Assembly: GCF_050920705.1 (NCBI RefSeq)
Contig: NZ_CP154799.1
Coordinates: forward strand, 1,798,001 to 1,862,000
Length of the DNA stretch: 64,000 bases
Reading direction: 5' to 3'
From: Regnicoccus_A sp014224355
Lineage (GTDB): Bacteria; Cyanobacteriota; Cyanobacteriia; PCC-6307; Cyanobiaceae
Shown piece after piece: positions 1 through 9,057 of the stretch. Position 1 is the first letter of the stretch. Each line of letters opens with the position of its first letter. Made by a program: the position numbers and the translations under genes. The notes under the pieces are model-generated. The model was given only the letters and a program-made list of their open reading frames with translations. It was not told the origin of the DNA and did not search any database.

Positions 1-2459
1 AGGAGAATGCCCATGTTCTTGATGTCAACGTCGACTATGTCGGCCGCGATGGCGAGAAAGACATGCACGACCTGGTCAGTCGCCTGGTCACCAATGTGAA
101 TCTTCCGTTGATGCTGGATTCAACGGAGTGGCAGAAGATGGAAGCCGGCCTCAAGGTGGCTGGAGGCAAGTGCATCCTCAACTCCACCAACTACGAAGAC
201 GGCGATGAGCGCTTCTTCAAGGTGTTGGATCTGGCTCGCCGCTATGGCGCGGGCGTGGTGGTGGGAACCATCGACGAGGAGGGCATGGCCCGCACAGCTG
301 AGCGGAAATTCGCCATTGCCCAACGGGCCTACCGGGACGCCCTCGAGTATGGAATTCCGGCCCATGAGATCTTCTACGACCCCCTGGCTCTGCCCATCTC
401 CACAGGCATCGAGGAAGACCGCCGCAATGCCGTCGCCACGATCGAAGCCATCCGCAGGATTCGCGCCAGCCTGCCCGGAGTTCATGTGGTTCTGGGGGTG
501 AGCAATGTGAGCTTCGGGCTCTCCCCCGCCGCACGGATCGTGCTCAATTCCGTCTTCCTGCACGACTGCTGTGAAGCCGGCATGGATGCCGCCATCGTCA
601 GCCCTGCCAAGATCCTGCCGCTTGCCAAGATCAGCGGGGAGCATCAGCAGGTCTGCCGGGATCTGATCCACGACCGCCGTCGTTTCGAGTCGGAGCAGGT
701 GGGCGCGATCTGCACCTACGACCCGCTCACGGTTCTCACTGGACTGTTTGAGGGGGTGAGCGCCAAGGAGGCCAGGGCATCGGGGCCCAGCCTGGCCGAT
801 CTGCCCGTGGAGGAACGGCTGCGCCAACACATCATCGATGGCGAGCGCATCGGACTGGAGCCTGCCCTTGAGGAGGCCATGGCCAACCACCCACCGCTTC
901 AGATCATCAACACCTTTCTGCTCGATGGCATGAAGGTGGTGGGGGAGCTGTTCGGCTCCGGACAGATGCAACTCCCCTTCGTGCTTCAGAGCGCTGAAAC
1001 GATGAAGGCGGCGGTGGCCTATCTCGAGCCCCACATGGAGAAGGTGGAGGGAGAGAGCAGTGCCAAGGGAAAATTCCTGATCGCCACCGTTAAGGGCGAT
1101 GTGCACGATATCGGGAAGAATCTGGTTGACATCATCCTGACGAATAATGGTTATGAAGTGATCAATCTCGGCATCAAGCAGGGGGTGGAGGCTATCATCG
1201 AAGCCCAGCGGCTGCACCAGGCAGACTGCATCGCCATGAGTGGGCTGCTGGTGAAATCCACAGCATTCATGAAAGACAATCTCCAGGCCTTCAACGAGGC
1301 GGGCATCACCGCTCCGGTGATCCTCGGCGGAGCAGCCCTCACTCCCCGCTTCGTGCAGAAGGATTGCCGCTCCGTCTACAACGGCCAGGTGATCTATGGC
1401 CGCGATGCCTTCGCCGATCTGCGCTTCATGGATGCGCTCTCGGATGCCCGCAAGGCCGGTCAGTGGGATGACCAGCTCGGATTCCTCGCCGGTGCCCCTG
1501 CGGGTCTGGGCCTTGAGGTGGAGCTCGAGCCAGCGGCTGAGCCCAGAGCCACTGCCGCTGAAGGGGTAAGTCTGGACGATCAGCCCACGCCCGCAAAATC
1601 CGGCGCCCCCGAAATCACCAGCGATCGCTCCGCGGCGGTGCCGGAGGAGCCCGCTGTGGAACCTCCCTTTCTGGGCAGTCGCCTGATCCATGAGGGTGAG
1701 ATTCCGCTCGATGAGGTGTTCGCCTACCTCGATCGCAACGCCCTCTTCGCCGGCCAGTGGCAGCTGCGCAAGAGCCAGGACCAGAGCCGTCAGGCCTACG
1801 AGGCGATGCTGGTGGACAAGGCCGAGCCGGTGCTGCAGAGCTGGATCGAGCGTTGCCAGCGGGAGGCCCTGCTCACGCCCCGGGTCGCTTATGGCTATTT
1901 CCCCTGCGGCCGCGATGGCAATGCGCTGGTGGTGTTTGATCCCGTGAACACCACCCGGGTGCTCGGCCGCTTCGAACTGCCCCGTCAGCGGGGCGGCAAC
2001 CGCTACTGCATCGCCGATTTCTTCCGTGATCTCAGGGAGGGCGGGCCCAGTGATGTGCTGCCGATGCAGGCGGTGACCATGGGAGAACAGGCCAGCGCCT
2101 TCGCCCGTGAGCTCTTCGCCGCCGATCGCTACACCGACTACCTCTACTTCCACGGGCTGGGCGTGCAGATGGCCGAGGCGCTGGCGGAGTGGACCCACGC
2201 CCGCATCCGCCGGGAGCTGGGCTTCGCCGAAGAAGAACCCTCGGCCCTGCGCGACGTGCTGGCCCAGCGCTACCGCGGCAGCCGCTATTCCTTCGGCTAC
2301 CCGGCCTGCCCCAACGTGGCCGATTCCCGGCAGCAGCTGGCCTGGCTCGATGCTGGCAGCATCGGACTGAGCATGGACGAAAGCGATCAGCTTGAGCCCG
2401 AGCAGAGCACCACGGCCCTGGTGGCGGTGCACAGCCGCGCCCGCTATTTCAGTGCCTGA
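1..2459 (+). CDS. metH: Methionine synthase MetH, cobalamin-dependent (3' part; 5' end outside window)
   Basis: Transfers the methyl group of 5-methyltetrahydrofolate through cobalamin to homocysteine, giving methionine, in the cytoplasm. The frame is open from base 3 upstream of the first ATG at 63, so the gene runs in from the left and the N-terminal homocysteine-binding domain is missing. Visible in order are the pterin-binding domain (to about nt 800), the B12 cap helices (about nt 860-1060), the cobalamin-binding domain with the DVHDIGKN motif (nt 1098-1121, whose His is the lower cobalt ligand), an acidic Pro/Ala linker (about nt 1500-1680) and the C-terminal AdoMet-binding reactivation domain, with the GYPACPN motif near nt 2297. 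The cobalamin need ties in with cobU and the riboswitch elsewhere in the window. Family assignment is secure. Confidence 0.97.
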   Translation, partial: ENAHVLDVNVDYVGRDGEKDMHDLVSRLVTNVNLPLMLDSTEWQKMEAGLKVAGGKCILNSTNYEDGDERFFKVLDLARRYGAGVVVGTIDEEGMARTAERKFAIAQRAYRDALEYGIPAHEIFYDPLALPISTGIEEDRRNAVATIEAIRRIRASLPGVHVVLGVSNVSFGLSPAARIVLNSVFLHDCCEAGMDAAIVSPAKILPLAKISGEHQQVCRDLIHDRRRFESEQVGAICTYDPLTVLTGLFEGVSAKEARASGPSLADLPVEERLRQHIIDGERIGLEPALEEAMANHPPLQIINTFLLDGMKVVGELFGSGQMQLPFVLQSAETMKAAVAYLEPHMEKVEGESSAKGKFLIATVKGDVHDIGKNLVDIILTNNGYEVINLGIKQGVEAIIEAQRLHQADCIAMSGLLVKSTAFMKDNLQAFNEAGITAPVILGGAALTPRFVQKDCRSVYNGQVIYGRDAFADLRFMDALSDARKAGQWDDQLGFLAGAPAGLGLEVELEPAAEPRATAAEGVSLDDQPTPAKSGAPEITSDRSAAVPEEPAVEPPFLGSRLIHEGEIPLDEVFAYLDRNALFAGQWQLRKSQDQSRQAYEAMLVDKAEPVLQSWIERCQREALLTPRVAYGYFPCGRDGNALVVFDPVNTTRVLGRFELPRQRGGNRYCIADFFRDLREGGPSDVLPMQAVTMGEQASAFARELFAADRYTDYLYFHGLGVQMAEALAEWTHARIRRELGFAEEEPSALRDVLAQRYRGSRYSFGYPACPNVADSRQQLAWLDAGSIGLSMDESDQLEPEQSTTALVAVHSRARYFSA

Positions 2460-2521
2460 GGCCGCTGAAGGCCGCTCGTCCGAGGCGATGGCAGGCTGAG
2501 GGGGTCCTTGCCTGTCTTTCC

Positions 2522-2794
2522 ATGGCGATTGCCGGTCCCGATGGTGTTGATGCGGCGATTGCCGCGGGCGTCGATCTCGATGGGAGTCCCATCCCTGCCG
2601 AGATGCTCAGCCTCTACAACGAGGTGATGCTGCTCGAATCGCAGCGGGCCCGCAGCGGCGTGCGCAAGTCGATGCGCAACCGGGTGGTGAAGACCGGCTC
2701 GAAGCACCTGGATCAGGCCAGCCTTGACGCTCGTCTCAAGGCTGCCGGCTGGGAAGGGCTCAAGTCCAAGGAGATCGACTTCTTCTACGGCTGA
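2522..2794 (+). CDS. Small conserved hypothetical protein (90 aa)
   Basis: I do not recognise a named family. The 90-residue product is soluble, with no membrane segment. It has an alternating charged C-terminal half (RARSGVRKSMRNRVVK, then KHLDQASLDARLKAAGW) that looks helical and basic. It lies 62 bp after metH on the same strand, so it may be co-transcribed. The ATG at 2522 is the only good start. Codon use matches its neighbours, and the protein looks like one of the short lineage-conserved proteins of Synechococcus/Cyanobium. No function can be proposed from sequence alone. Confidence 0.7.
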   Translation: MAIAGPDGVDAAIAAGVDLDGSPIPAEMLSLYNEVMLLESQRARSGVRKSMRNRVVKTGSKHLDQASLDARLKAAGWEGLKSKEIDFFYG

Positions 2795-2831
2795 GGCTGC
2801 GCCATTGCGCTGCCTGGCCCGGCACTGGAGC

Positions 2832-3053
2832 TCAGAGGGACTCCAGGCTGTCGATCACCTCCTGCTGGAAAGCCTCCAGATCGGTGGAGTCGCTCAGATC
2901 GAATCCTTCACCGGCTGCATTCTGAAGGAGTTCCTGGAAGTGAAAGGCGCCTTCGCCATGGGCGAGGAATTCCATCGCGGAGGTTTCACCGCTTTCCCTG
3001 AAGGCGTCATGCAGGGCCATGAAGGCAGCATCTTCGGCGAAATCCCAGCTCAT
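2832..3053 (-). CDS. Small acidic conserved hypothetical protein (73 aa)
   Basis: The product is an acidic soluble protein beginning MSWDFAEDAAFMALHDAF and ending in an amphipathic stretch rich in Glu, Asp and Leu. I start it at the ATG whose complement is 3051-3053. A longer reading to 3113 would add 20 Pro/Ala-rich residues that look like read-through of non-coding DNA. It is convergent with the gene before it, with 37 bp between the stop codons. I recognise no domain. Conservation would need a homology search. Confidence 0.6.
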   Translation of the reverse strand: MSWDFAEDAAFMALHDAFRESGETSAMEFLAHGEGAFHFQELLQNAAGEGFDLSDSTDLEAFQQEVIDSLESL

Positions 3054-3164
3054 GAAGGTGTGAAGGCAAGGCGGAAGGGCGGCAGAAGGAGGCCTTCCAG
3101 CACCACGGCTCAATGACCTTTAACGCCTGCCCCCCCGAATCCGTCAACCTCCCGGCTGGATTTC

Positions 3165-3614
3165 GTGCCTGCGAATGGTCAGACTCAGCTGTCATGTCCT
3201 GGATTTCACGTGGATCAGTCGTCGTCGGCCCCAGGTCTTCAAACGCGGAATGTGCTGGGAGAGCCTCTGGTCGTCTGTGGCTGTGAGCCGATGACGGGCT
3301 GGTTCCGCGATGGCCACTGCCGCACTGATCCCTCGGACCATGGACGCCACACGGTCTGCTGCGTCGTCACCGACCTGTTTCTGCGTTACTCCCTGTCCCA
3401 GGGCAATGATCTGAGCACCCCCAGGCCCGCCTATGGATTTGCCGGCCTCAAGGCCGGAGACCACTGGTGTGTCTGTGCCGCCCGCTGGCTGGAGGCCCAC
3501 GACGACGGCGTGGCTCCACCGGTGCGGCTGGAGGCCACCGAAGCGTCCACCCTGGAGTTGATCCCTCTGGAGCTGCTCCAGTCTTTCGGCGAGGCCCCTG
3601 CGCCCGAGGGTTGA
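3165..3614 (+). CDS. DUF2237 family protein
   Basis: The core from NVLGEPLVVCG through PMTGWFRDG, HTVCCVVT, GNDLSTPRP and GLKAGDHWCVCAARW to APPVRLEAT matches the DUF2237 family. Members are short, Cys-rich soluble proteins of unknown function found across cyanobacteria and proteobacteria. Several conserved Cys residues are present, which could bind metal or form disulfides (inference). The longest reading starts with GTG at 3165. An in-frame GTG at 3210 would give 134 aa, closer to the family's usual length, so the start is uncertain. The gene ends 18 bp before the convergent SDR gene. Confidence 0.85.
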   Translation: MPANGQTQLSCPGFHVDQSSSAPGLQTRNVLGEPLVVCGCEPMTGWFRDGHCRTDPSDHGRHTVCCVVTDLFLRYSLSQGNDLSTPRPAYGFAGLKAGDHWCVCAARWLEAHDDGVAPPVRLEATEASTLELIPLELLQSFGEAPAPEG

Positions 3615-3632
3615 GCCCTCAGTATTGAATGG

Positions 3633-4415
3633 TCACCAGGGAATGCTCGTCCCGTCCCAGGCCAGGAAACGCCCGGAGTGGGCGGGCGTCTGGGCCGCCA
3701 GCACGTCGATCAGGTGGTTGGCGGCCCGCTCCGGACTGAACAGTCGCTCCGCCGGCACCGAGCGGCGGAAAGGTGCGGAGAGGGCCGTGGCGGTGGTGCC
3801 CGGATGCAGCAAGGTGACGCAGGCCTGGGGCAGCCGTCGTTCCCATTCCAGGGCCAGGCAGCGCAGCAGCTGGTTCTGGGCCGCCTTGGCGGCCCGGTAG
3901 CCGTACCAGCCCCCCAGCCGGTTGTCGCCGATGCTGCCCACCCGCGCTGAAAGGCTGGCGAAGTGCACGGGCTCCTGGCGGGGCAGCAGGGGCTCCAGGG
4001 CCCGTGCCAGCAGCACCGGGCCGTAGGCGTTGACGCTGAACAGACGCTCGAGGGAGACGCGCTCCAGCTGTTGCAGCCGTTTCTCCGGTCGCAGGCCGCC
4101 GTCATGGAGCAAGCCGGCGGTGTTGATCACCAGCCGCAGGCGCACATCCTCCGCCTGCAGTTGCTTCGCGCAGGCCGAGAGGCTGGTGTCGTCTGTGAGG
4201 TCGAGGGGCAGCACCCGACCTGGTGGCATCAGCCTTCCTGGGGAGCATTCCCGCCGGCTCGTGCCCCAGAGCCTCAGCCCTGGGGCCCGTTGGGACAGAG
4301 CCTGGAGCAACGCCATGCCGATGCCTCCGCAGCCCACCACCAGGGCATCCCCCTGCCAGTGGGCCAGATCGAGGCCGGCTTCAGGAGCCGGTGCTCCTTC
4401 GGGGGGCATGGACAT
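3633..4415 (-). CDS. Short-chain dehydrogenase/reductase (SDR), CsgA-like
   Basis: An NAD(P)-dependent oxidoreductase with a Rossmann fold. The nucleotide-binding turn is GCGGIGMA near the N-terminus, followed by the NTAG motif (VINTAGLLHDGG), a Ser in SLSARVGSIG, and the catalytic YGYRAAKAA (YxxxK) signature. The length (260 aa from ATG 4415) is normal for SDRs. Alternatives are ATG 4409 and TTG 4427. The product resembles C-factor/CsgA-like SDRs, whose substrate cannot be deduced. It is divergent from gpsA, with 38 bp between the starts. Confidence 0.9.
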   Translation of the reverse strand: MSMPPEGAPAPEAGLDLAHWQGDALVVGCGGIGMALLQALSQRAPGLRLWGTSRRECSPGRLMPPGRVLPLDLTDDTSLSACAKQLQAEDVRLRLVINTAGLLHDGGLRPEKRLQQLERVSLERLFSVNAYGPVLLARALEPLLPRQEPVHFASLSARVGSIGDNRLGGWYGYRAAKAAQNQLLRCLALEWERRLPQACVTLLHPGTTATALSAPFRRSVPAERLFSPERAANHLIDVLAAQTPAHSGRFLAWDGTSIPW

Positions 4416-4453
4416 CGGCGGGACCAACAGGGAGGGTGGCCCATGATGGGCCG

Positions 4454-5371
4454 ATGGCTTTGCGCATCGGCATCTTCGGGCAGGGGGCTTGGGGCCGCGC
4501 CCTTCACCAGGTGTTCCGGCAGGCTGGCCACCAGCTCAGCGGCTGGTCACGCCGCGACGGGGGTGATCCTGCCGACCTGCTGGCGGATCAGGATCTGATG
4601 CTGTGCGCCGTCGCCATGGCCGGCGTACCGGAGCTTTCCCAGCGGCTCTCCTCTCAGTGGCCATCGGGGCTGCCCCTGATCAGCTGCACCAAGGGCCTGA
4701 ACCATCGTCTCAGGCTCACCGCCTCACAGCTCTGGCAGCGCTCGATCCCCAACATCCGCAGCCTGGTGCTGAGTGGGCCGAACCTGGCCGGAGAGCTGGA
4801 TGGCGGTCTGCCTGCGGCCAGTGTGCTGGCCTCGTCCCACTCCGATCTGGCCCAGGCCCTGCAGCTGGAACTCAGCAGCCAGCAGCTGCGCCTCTACACC
4901 AATACCGATCCGATCGGCACCGAACTCTCCGGTGCCCTCAAGAATGTGATGGCCGTGGCCGCGGGAGTCTGCGACGGCCTGGGCCTGGGTGCCAACGCCA
5001 AGGCCGCTCTGCTCACCCGCGGGCTGGCGGAGATGGGCCGCCTCAGCCAGCAGCTGGGTGGTGAGTCCGACACCCTCTACGGCCTGGCCGGACTGGGGGA
5101 TCTGCTGGCCACGGCCAACAGTCGCCTCAGCCGCAACCATCGCTTCGGTGTGCACCTCGCCGAAGGACTCACCGCCGAGCAGGCGATCCAGGCCATCGGC
5201 GCCACGGTGGAGGGTCCATCAACGGCCGTGGCGGCTCTCGCCATGGCCGATGGAGGCGAGGCCCTTTTGCCGATCTGCGCCCAGGTGGTTGGCCTGATCG
5301 AGGGCCGCTTCACCCCCCAGGAGGCCGTCCGCGCCCTGATGGACCGGGATCTCAAGCCCGAGGAGCGATGA
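4454..5371 (+). CDS. gpsA: Glycerol-3-phosphate dehydrogenase [NAD(P)+]
   Basis: Reduces dihydroxyacetone phosphate to sn-glycerol 3-phosphate for membrane lipid synthesis. The protein starts MALRIGIFGQGAWGRAL with the GxGxxG dinucleotide-binding motif, then SCTKGL and LSGPNLAGEL. The substrate-binding/catalytic helical domain follows, with GALKNVMAVAAG (catalytic Lys), GLGDLLAT and a VEG...T segment. I chose ATG 4454 because the Rossmann strand begins immediately after it; the frame is open further upstream but would overlap the divergent SDR gene. The 305 aa length is slightly short but complete. It overlaps the next gene by 4 bp (ATGA), so the two are translationally coupled. Confidence 0.96.
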   Translation: MALRIGIFGQGAWGRALHQVFRQAGHQLSGWSRRDGGDPADLLADQDLMLCAVAMAGVPELSQRLSSQWPSGLPLISCTKGLNHRLRLTASQLWQRSIPNIRSLVLSGPNLAGELDGGLPAASVLASSHSDLAQALQLELSSQQLRLYTNTDPIGTELSGALKNVMAVAAGVCDGLGLGANAKAALLTRGLAEMGRLSQQLGGESDTLYGLAGLGDLLATANSRLSRNHRFGVHLAEGLTAEQAIQAIGATVEGPSTAVAALAMADGGEALLPICAQVVGLIEGRFTPQEAVRALMDRDLKPEER

Positions 5372-6297
5372 ACGACGGTGGTCTGCCTGCCGTCCTGATC
5401 ACGGCCTTCGCCGAGAGGCCGCTTCAGGGCAATGGAGCCGCTGTGGTGGCCCTGGCGCGGCCAGCGTCGAGCGGCTGGATGCAGGCGGTGGCTGCCCAGC
5501 TGCGGCAGTCGGAGACGGCTTTTCTTTTGCCTCTCGAGGGCCTTCTGCCTGAGGCTGAAGCCGCAGGAGAGTGGGCCCTTCGCTGGTTCACCCCGAGCTG
5601 TGAAGTGCCGCTCTGCGGCCATGCCACCCTGGCCTCTGCCCTGGCCCTGGGCCATTGGGGCCTCCTGCAGCCCGGCGGCACCACTCGGTTGCACAGCCGC
5701 TCGGGGCCGCTGCTGGTGAGCCTCAGCCCGGCCGCCGCGGGCTGCGCCCAGCTGGTGCTCCCCTCCGCGGGTCTGGAGCCGTCACCCTTGTCCGTCGAGC
5801 TGGGCCCTCTGCTTGGCATGAAGCCGCTGCGCAGCTGGCGCTCGGCCCTGGGCTACCGGGTGGCCCTGCTGCCGCCGGACTTCGACCTGCCGTCCCTTGA
5901 CGGGGACGCCCTCGCGGGGCAGTTGTCCGGTGAGCTGCGCCAGGGTCTGGTTCTGATGCAGGCGTTGGGGGACAGCGCTGATGCCCCTGCCCTGCAGGGG
6001 CTCAAGGCCGACTATCAGCTGCGTTTCCTGGCACCGGGCCTCGGCATCAATGAGGACCCTGTCACCGGCTCGGCCCACGCCCTGGTGGCCCCCTGGTGGT
6101 GTGATCTGCTGGGCCGCGAGCGGGTCGTGGGCTGGCAACCCTCTCCCCGGGGTGGCGGAATGGTGTGCGATCGGCTGTCTTCAGGCATGATCCGCCTGTC
6201 GGGTTCGGGGCAACTGCTGTGGGATGGCCGCTTGAGCGCTGGTGTCGACGCTGCCGAACCCGTGGACTGGAGCTGCTGCCTCCCCGGACCAGCCTGA
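5368..6297 (+). CDS. PhzF family isomerase/epimerase-like protein
   Basis: A two-lobed PhzF/diaminopimelate-epimerase-like fold. The visible signatures are TAFAERPLQGNGAAVV at the N-terminus, a conserved Glu in RQSETAFLL (the catalytic acid of PhzF), VPLCGHATLASA, and NEDPVTGSAHALVAPWW in the second lobe. In phenazine producers PhzF isomerises a dihydroxyanthranilate derivative. No phenazine genes are seen here, so the substrate in this organism is unknown. The start overlaps the gpsA stop by 4 bp, and the 3' end overlaps the following SpoIID-like gene by about 80 bp. Confidence 0.9.
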   Translation: MNDGGLPAVLITAFAERPLQGNGAAVVALARPASSGWMQAVAAQLRQSETAFLLPLEGLLPEAEAAGEWALRWFTPSCEVPLCGHATLASALALGHWGLLQPGGTTRLHSRSGPLLVSLSPAAAGCAQLVLPSAGLEPSPLSVELGPLLGMKPLRSWRSALGYRVALLPPDFDLPSLDGDALAGQLSGELRQGLVLMQALGDSADAPALQGLKADYQLRFLAPGLGINEDPVTGSAHALVAPWWCDLLGRERVVGWQPSPRGGGMVCDRLSSGMIRLSGSGQLLWDGRLSAGVDAAEPVDWSCCLPGPA

Positions 6298-7277
6298 ACC
6301 GCGTTCTGGTCACCGCCCCCCTGAGTGTGGTGGCCCTGGGCCTTGGCTTCCTGGCCCAGCAATCCTTCACCGAGCCCCGCTCGAGCCTCGATGCCAAGGT
6401 GATGGAGGCCTTGCTGCCGGCCACCGCTGCCGACGACCCCGACCGTCAGGCCGAGGCCCGGCAGCTGGAGGAGATTCAGGCGCGTCGTGCCGACGTGAGC
6501 ACTGCCCCGCCTCCATCGGGACCCTCTCCCCGCGGGGAGCTGGCGCTTGCGGAGCCGGCCGCTGGTCGTCCCGTGCCCCTGGAAGCGCGGGTGGCCCTCC
6601 TGCGCCAGGCCGGTCGGCCCACGCTCTCGGCCGGGGGCCCCTGGCGCCTGCTGGATGGTGAGGGTCGGGTCCTGCTTCGAGGCAGCGGGGGGGAACCGGT
6701 CAACTGGAGCGCTCAGAGCAGTGCGGATCTCTGGCTGGAGAGCGCTGGCGGCCACGCCCTGCTGGTGAATGGGCTCCCCTACGAGGGACGGCTGCGCCTG
6801 CTGCGTGAGGGCGGCGGCATCACCCCGATCAACCACCTGCCCCTGGAGCGCTACATCGCCTCGGTGGTGGGGGCCGAGATGCCCAGTTCCTGGTCCATGG
6901 AAGCCCTCAAGGCCCAGGCGGTGGCGGCCCGCTCCTATGCCCTGGCCCATCTGGCACGGCCCGCCAACCGCTACTGGCACCTGGGGGACACGACCCGCTG
7001 GCAGGCTTACCGGGGGCTGGAATCGGTCAGCGCGCGGACGCGCGAAGCCACCCAGCGCACCAACGGCCTCATCCTCAGTTACCAGGGGGGCATTGTGGAG
7101 AGCCTCTATGCCGCCAATTCCCAGATCACCGTGGAAGCCCATGGCCATCTGGGAGCGAGCATGAGCCAGGAGGGTGCCCAGCAACTGGCCCGTCAGGGCC
7201 AGCCCTATAACCAGATCCTCGGCCACTACTACCCGGGAGCCTCCCTGGCGCGGTTGCAGATCGGTGGAGCGGGCTGA
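6219..7277 (+). CDS. SpoIID/LytB domain-containing exported protein
   Basis: A membrane-anchored or periplasmic protein with a SpoIID domain. SpoIID of Bacillus is a lytic transglycosylase acting on denuded glycan; the activity here is inferred. Near the N-terminus is one hydrophobic segment (VLVTAPLSVVALGLGFL), then a Pro/Ala-rich linker. The SpoIID core has LPLERYIASVVGAEMPSSW with its conserved Glu, LKAQAVAARSYAL, and TNGLILSYQGGIVESLYAANS. The start is uncertain: GTG 6219 is used, and GTG 6165 is equally open. Either overlaps the PhzF-like gene. The stop overlaps the next start by 14 bp. Confidence 0.85.
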   Translation: MGWPLERWCRRCRTRGLELLPPRTSLNRVLVTAPLSVVALGLGFLAQQSFTEPRSSLDAKVMEALLPATAADDPDRQAEARQLEEIQARRADVSTAPPPSGPSPRGELALAEPAAGRPVPLEARVALLRQAGRPTLSAGGPWRLLDGEGRVLLRGSGGEPVNWSAQSSADLWLESAGGHALLVNGLPYEGRLRLLREGGGITPINHLPLERYIASVVGAEMPSSWSMEALKAQAVAARSYALAHLARPANRYWHLGDTTRWQAYRGLESVSARTREATQRTNGLILSYQGGIVESLYAANSQITVEAHGHLGASMSQEGAQQLARQGQPYNQILGHYYPGASLARLQIGGAG

Positions 7278-8114
7278 GCGGATCTGGAGCGAGGCGCTGG
7301 AGCGCAGCCGTGGGGCCCTCGAGGGCGGCAGTCTCGTTCCCCTGGAAACGGAGTGGATTCCCCCCAGGGCTGGGAGCCGTTTCACCTTCGCCGGCTGCTC
7401 TCGGCCACCCCGAAGCACCTGAGGGCCTCGGGACCGAAGCCCAACCCCTTCCACCCCTGGGACCCCCAGCTCCAGGTGCGCCTGCTGGGGGACAGCCATC
7501 TGCTCCTGCTCAACAAGTATCCGGTCCAGGCGGGCCATGTGCTTCTGATCACCCAGGACTATGCGCCCCAGTCCAGCTGGCTGGAGAGCGGCGACTGGGC
7601 GGCCGTGGCCAGGGTGGATGCCGACACGGGCGGGTTGTGGTTCTTCAACAGCTGCGCCGAGGCCGGCGCCAGTCAGCCCCACCGTCACCTGCAGCTGCTT
7701 CCTCGCCACAGCGACCAGATCGTCTGTCCGCTGGACGGGCTGCTGAGGGCTCAGTCGGCCGGAGATGGGGAATCCTGGCCCTGGGCCTACCGGCTCAGCC
7801 CCCGGCGGCCAGGGGAGTGCGCCGAGGACCTGGCGTCCACGTACCAGGCCCATGCCCTGGAGCTCGGTCTCGGCGACCCCGTCAGCGACATCAGGCCCCT
7901 CCATCCCTACAACCTGATCTTCAGTGACCACTGGTTCCTCACGGTGCGTCGGCAGCGGGAACACGTGGCCGGGTTCAGCGTCAATGGTCTGGGGTTTGCG
8001 GGATATCTGCTGCTGAGCGAGCGCTCGGACCTGGCCTGGTTGCAGCGCGAGGGCCCCTGGTCCCTGTTGCGGGCTGTGGCGGCAGGGACTGAGGTCCTGA
8101 CGCCTCCCATCTGA
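7264..8114 (+). CDS. ATP adenylyltransferase / Ap4A phosphorylase, frameshifted in this sequence
   Basis: Cleaves diadenosine tetraphosphate with phosphate to ATP and ADP (HIT superfamily). The N-terminal part is read in one frame from GTG 7264 (VERAERIWSEALERSRGAL... VPLETEW). The remainder (WEPFHLRRLLSATPKH, PKPNPF, SQPHRHLQLLP with the HxHxQ catalytic triad, HPYNLI) is in another frame from about 7366. The two join perfectly as ...EWIPPQGWEPF if the C6 run at 7360-7365 had one more C, giving 283 aa, the normal family length. The 14-bp overlap with the preceding stop also supports this start. Without correction only a truncated protein from GTG 7353 remains. Confidence 0.85.
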
Positions 8115-8262
8115 GGGCTGAGCGCTGACGGGAGTCTTGCGGAGGATTCAGTGATTCCACGGTTGCTGGAATCCGGTTGTCGGTCCGTATCTGGAAAAGG
8201 AGCGGCGACCTGGCGTTGCGGCTCCCTCTATCGCTCCAGATACATCCACCATCACGCGTCCG

Positions 8263-9057
8263 ATGACCAGCTCTTCCCTGCTTCAACCCCGCACACGCCG
8301 CTCTGCCCTGAACCGGCGTCTACGCCAACGCAACGATCGGGTGGCCCGGCACCTGGAGCTGGTGCGCCCGATCGCCCATCACTACAGCACCCTCTGCAGG
8401 GAGGGGCGCGACGATCTCACCCAGGTGGGTCTGCTGGGCTTGCTGCGGGCGGCTGAACTGTTCAGGAGCGATCAGGGCACCCCGTTTGAGGCCTTCGCTC
8501 GCCATCACATCCGCGGAGCGATCCTCCACTACCTCCGCGACCAGGCCCCGGTGATCCGGCTTCCGCGTCGGCAGAAGGAGCTGGAAGACCGCCTGCGCCG
8601 ACTGGAGCAAAGCCCCGCCGGCAGCCCCGCCAGCCCCCTGGAGTCGATGGAACACTCCGGTCTGCGCCAGCTGCTGGGGTTGAGCGAACCCCAGTGGCGC
8701 CGCTTTGAGCAACTGCGCCAACTGGGACGGCTGGTGAGCCTGGACGCGGAGGAGGTGCAGCTTGCCGCCCCCGAAACCGAAGCGGAGCACGATCCTGATG
8801 CCGCCGAGATGGCTGAGCGGATTCTTGGAATGCTGGCTCAGCTCGATCAGCGCCAGCGCACCGTTGTGAGGGAGGTGGTGCTGGCCGGTCAGAGCCTCAG
8901 GTGCACGGCCCGCCTGATGCAGGTCAGCCCGATGACCGTTCACCGTCTGCTGGCCCGCGCGCTCGACACCCTGCGTCAGCAGCTGGAAAGGGAGGGGCTG
9001 GGCTTCAGCCCTGCTCCGGGGCCCCATCGCGGTCCATCTGCTTCTCCAGCGTGCTGA
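8263..9057 (+). CDS. RNA polymerase sigma factor, sigma-70 family (group 3-like)
   Basis: Directs RNA polymerase to a subset of promoters. Region 2 is clear (RHLELVRPIAHHYS, DDLTQVGLLGLLRAAELF, FEAFARHHIRGAILHYLRDQ, then VIRLPRR). A variable region 3 follows, and a C-terminal region 4 helix-turn-helix (LDQRQRTVVREVVLAG, ARLMQVSPMTVHRLLARAL). It lacks region 1.1/1.2 and is 264 aa, shorter than the principal sigma, fitting the alternative SigB/F/G-type group. No anti-sigma factor gene is adjacent. The 3' end overlaps a small convergent gene by 53 bp. Confidence 0.92.
   Translation: MTSSSLLQPRTRRSALNRRLRQRNDRVARHLELVRPIAHHYSTLCREGRDDLTQVGLLGLLRAAELFRSDQGTPFEAFARHHIRGAILHYLRDQAPVIRLPRRQKELEDRLRRLEQSPAGSPASPLESMEHSGLRQLLGLSEPQWRRFEQLRQLGRLVSLDAEEVQLAAPETEAEHDPDAAEMAERILGMLAQLDQRQRTVVREVVLAGQSLRCTARLMQVSPMTVHRLLARALDTLRQQLEREGLGFSPAPGPHRGPSASPAC

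Noticed and set aside
120..2432. 770-codon open frame antisense to metH
   Set aside because: High GC leaves long open antisense frames; its translation is His/Gly/Gln-rich with no domain, while the other strand is clearly MetH.
6316..6321. Eighth homopolymer frameshift (C6) at the start of the SpoIID-like gene
   Set aside because: Adding a C would move the upstream reading into the PhzF frame, which stops at 6297; the present frame already gives a continuous signal segment.
6015..7964. 649-codon open frame antisense to the PhzF-, SpoIID- and Ap4A-related genes
   Set aside because: Spans three recognised genes on the other strand and has shadow-frame composition without any motif.
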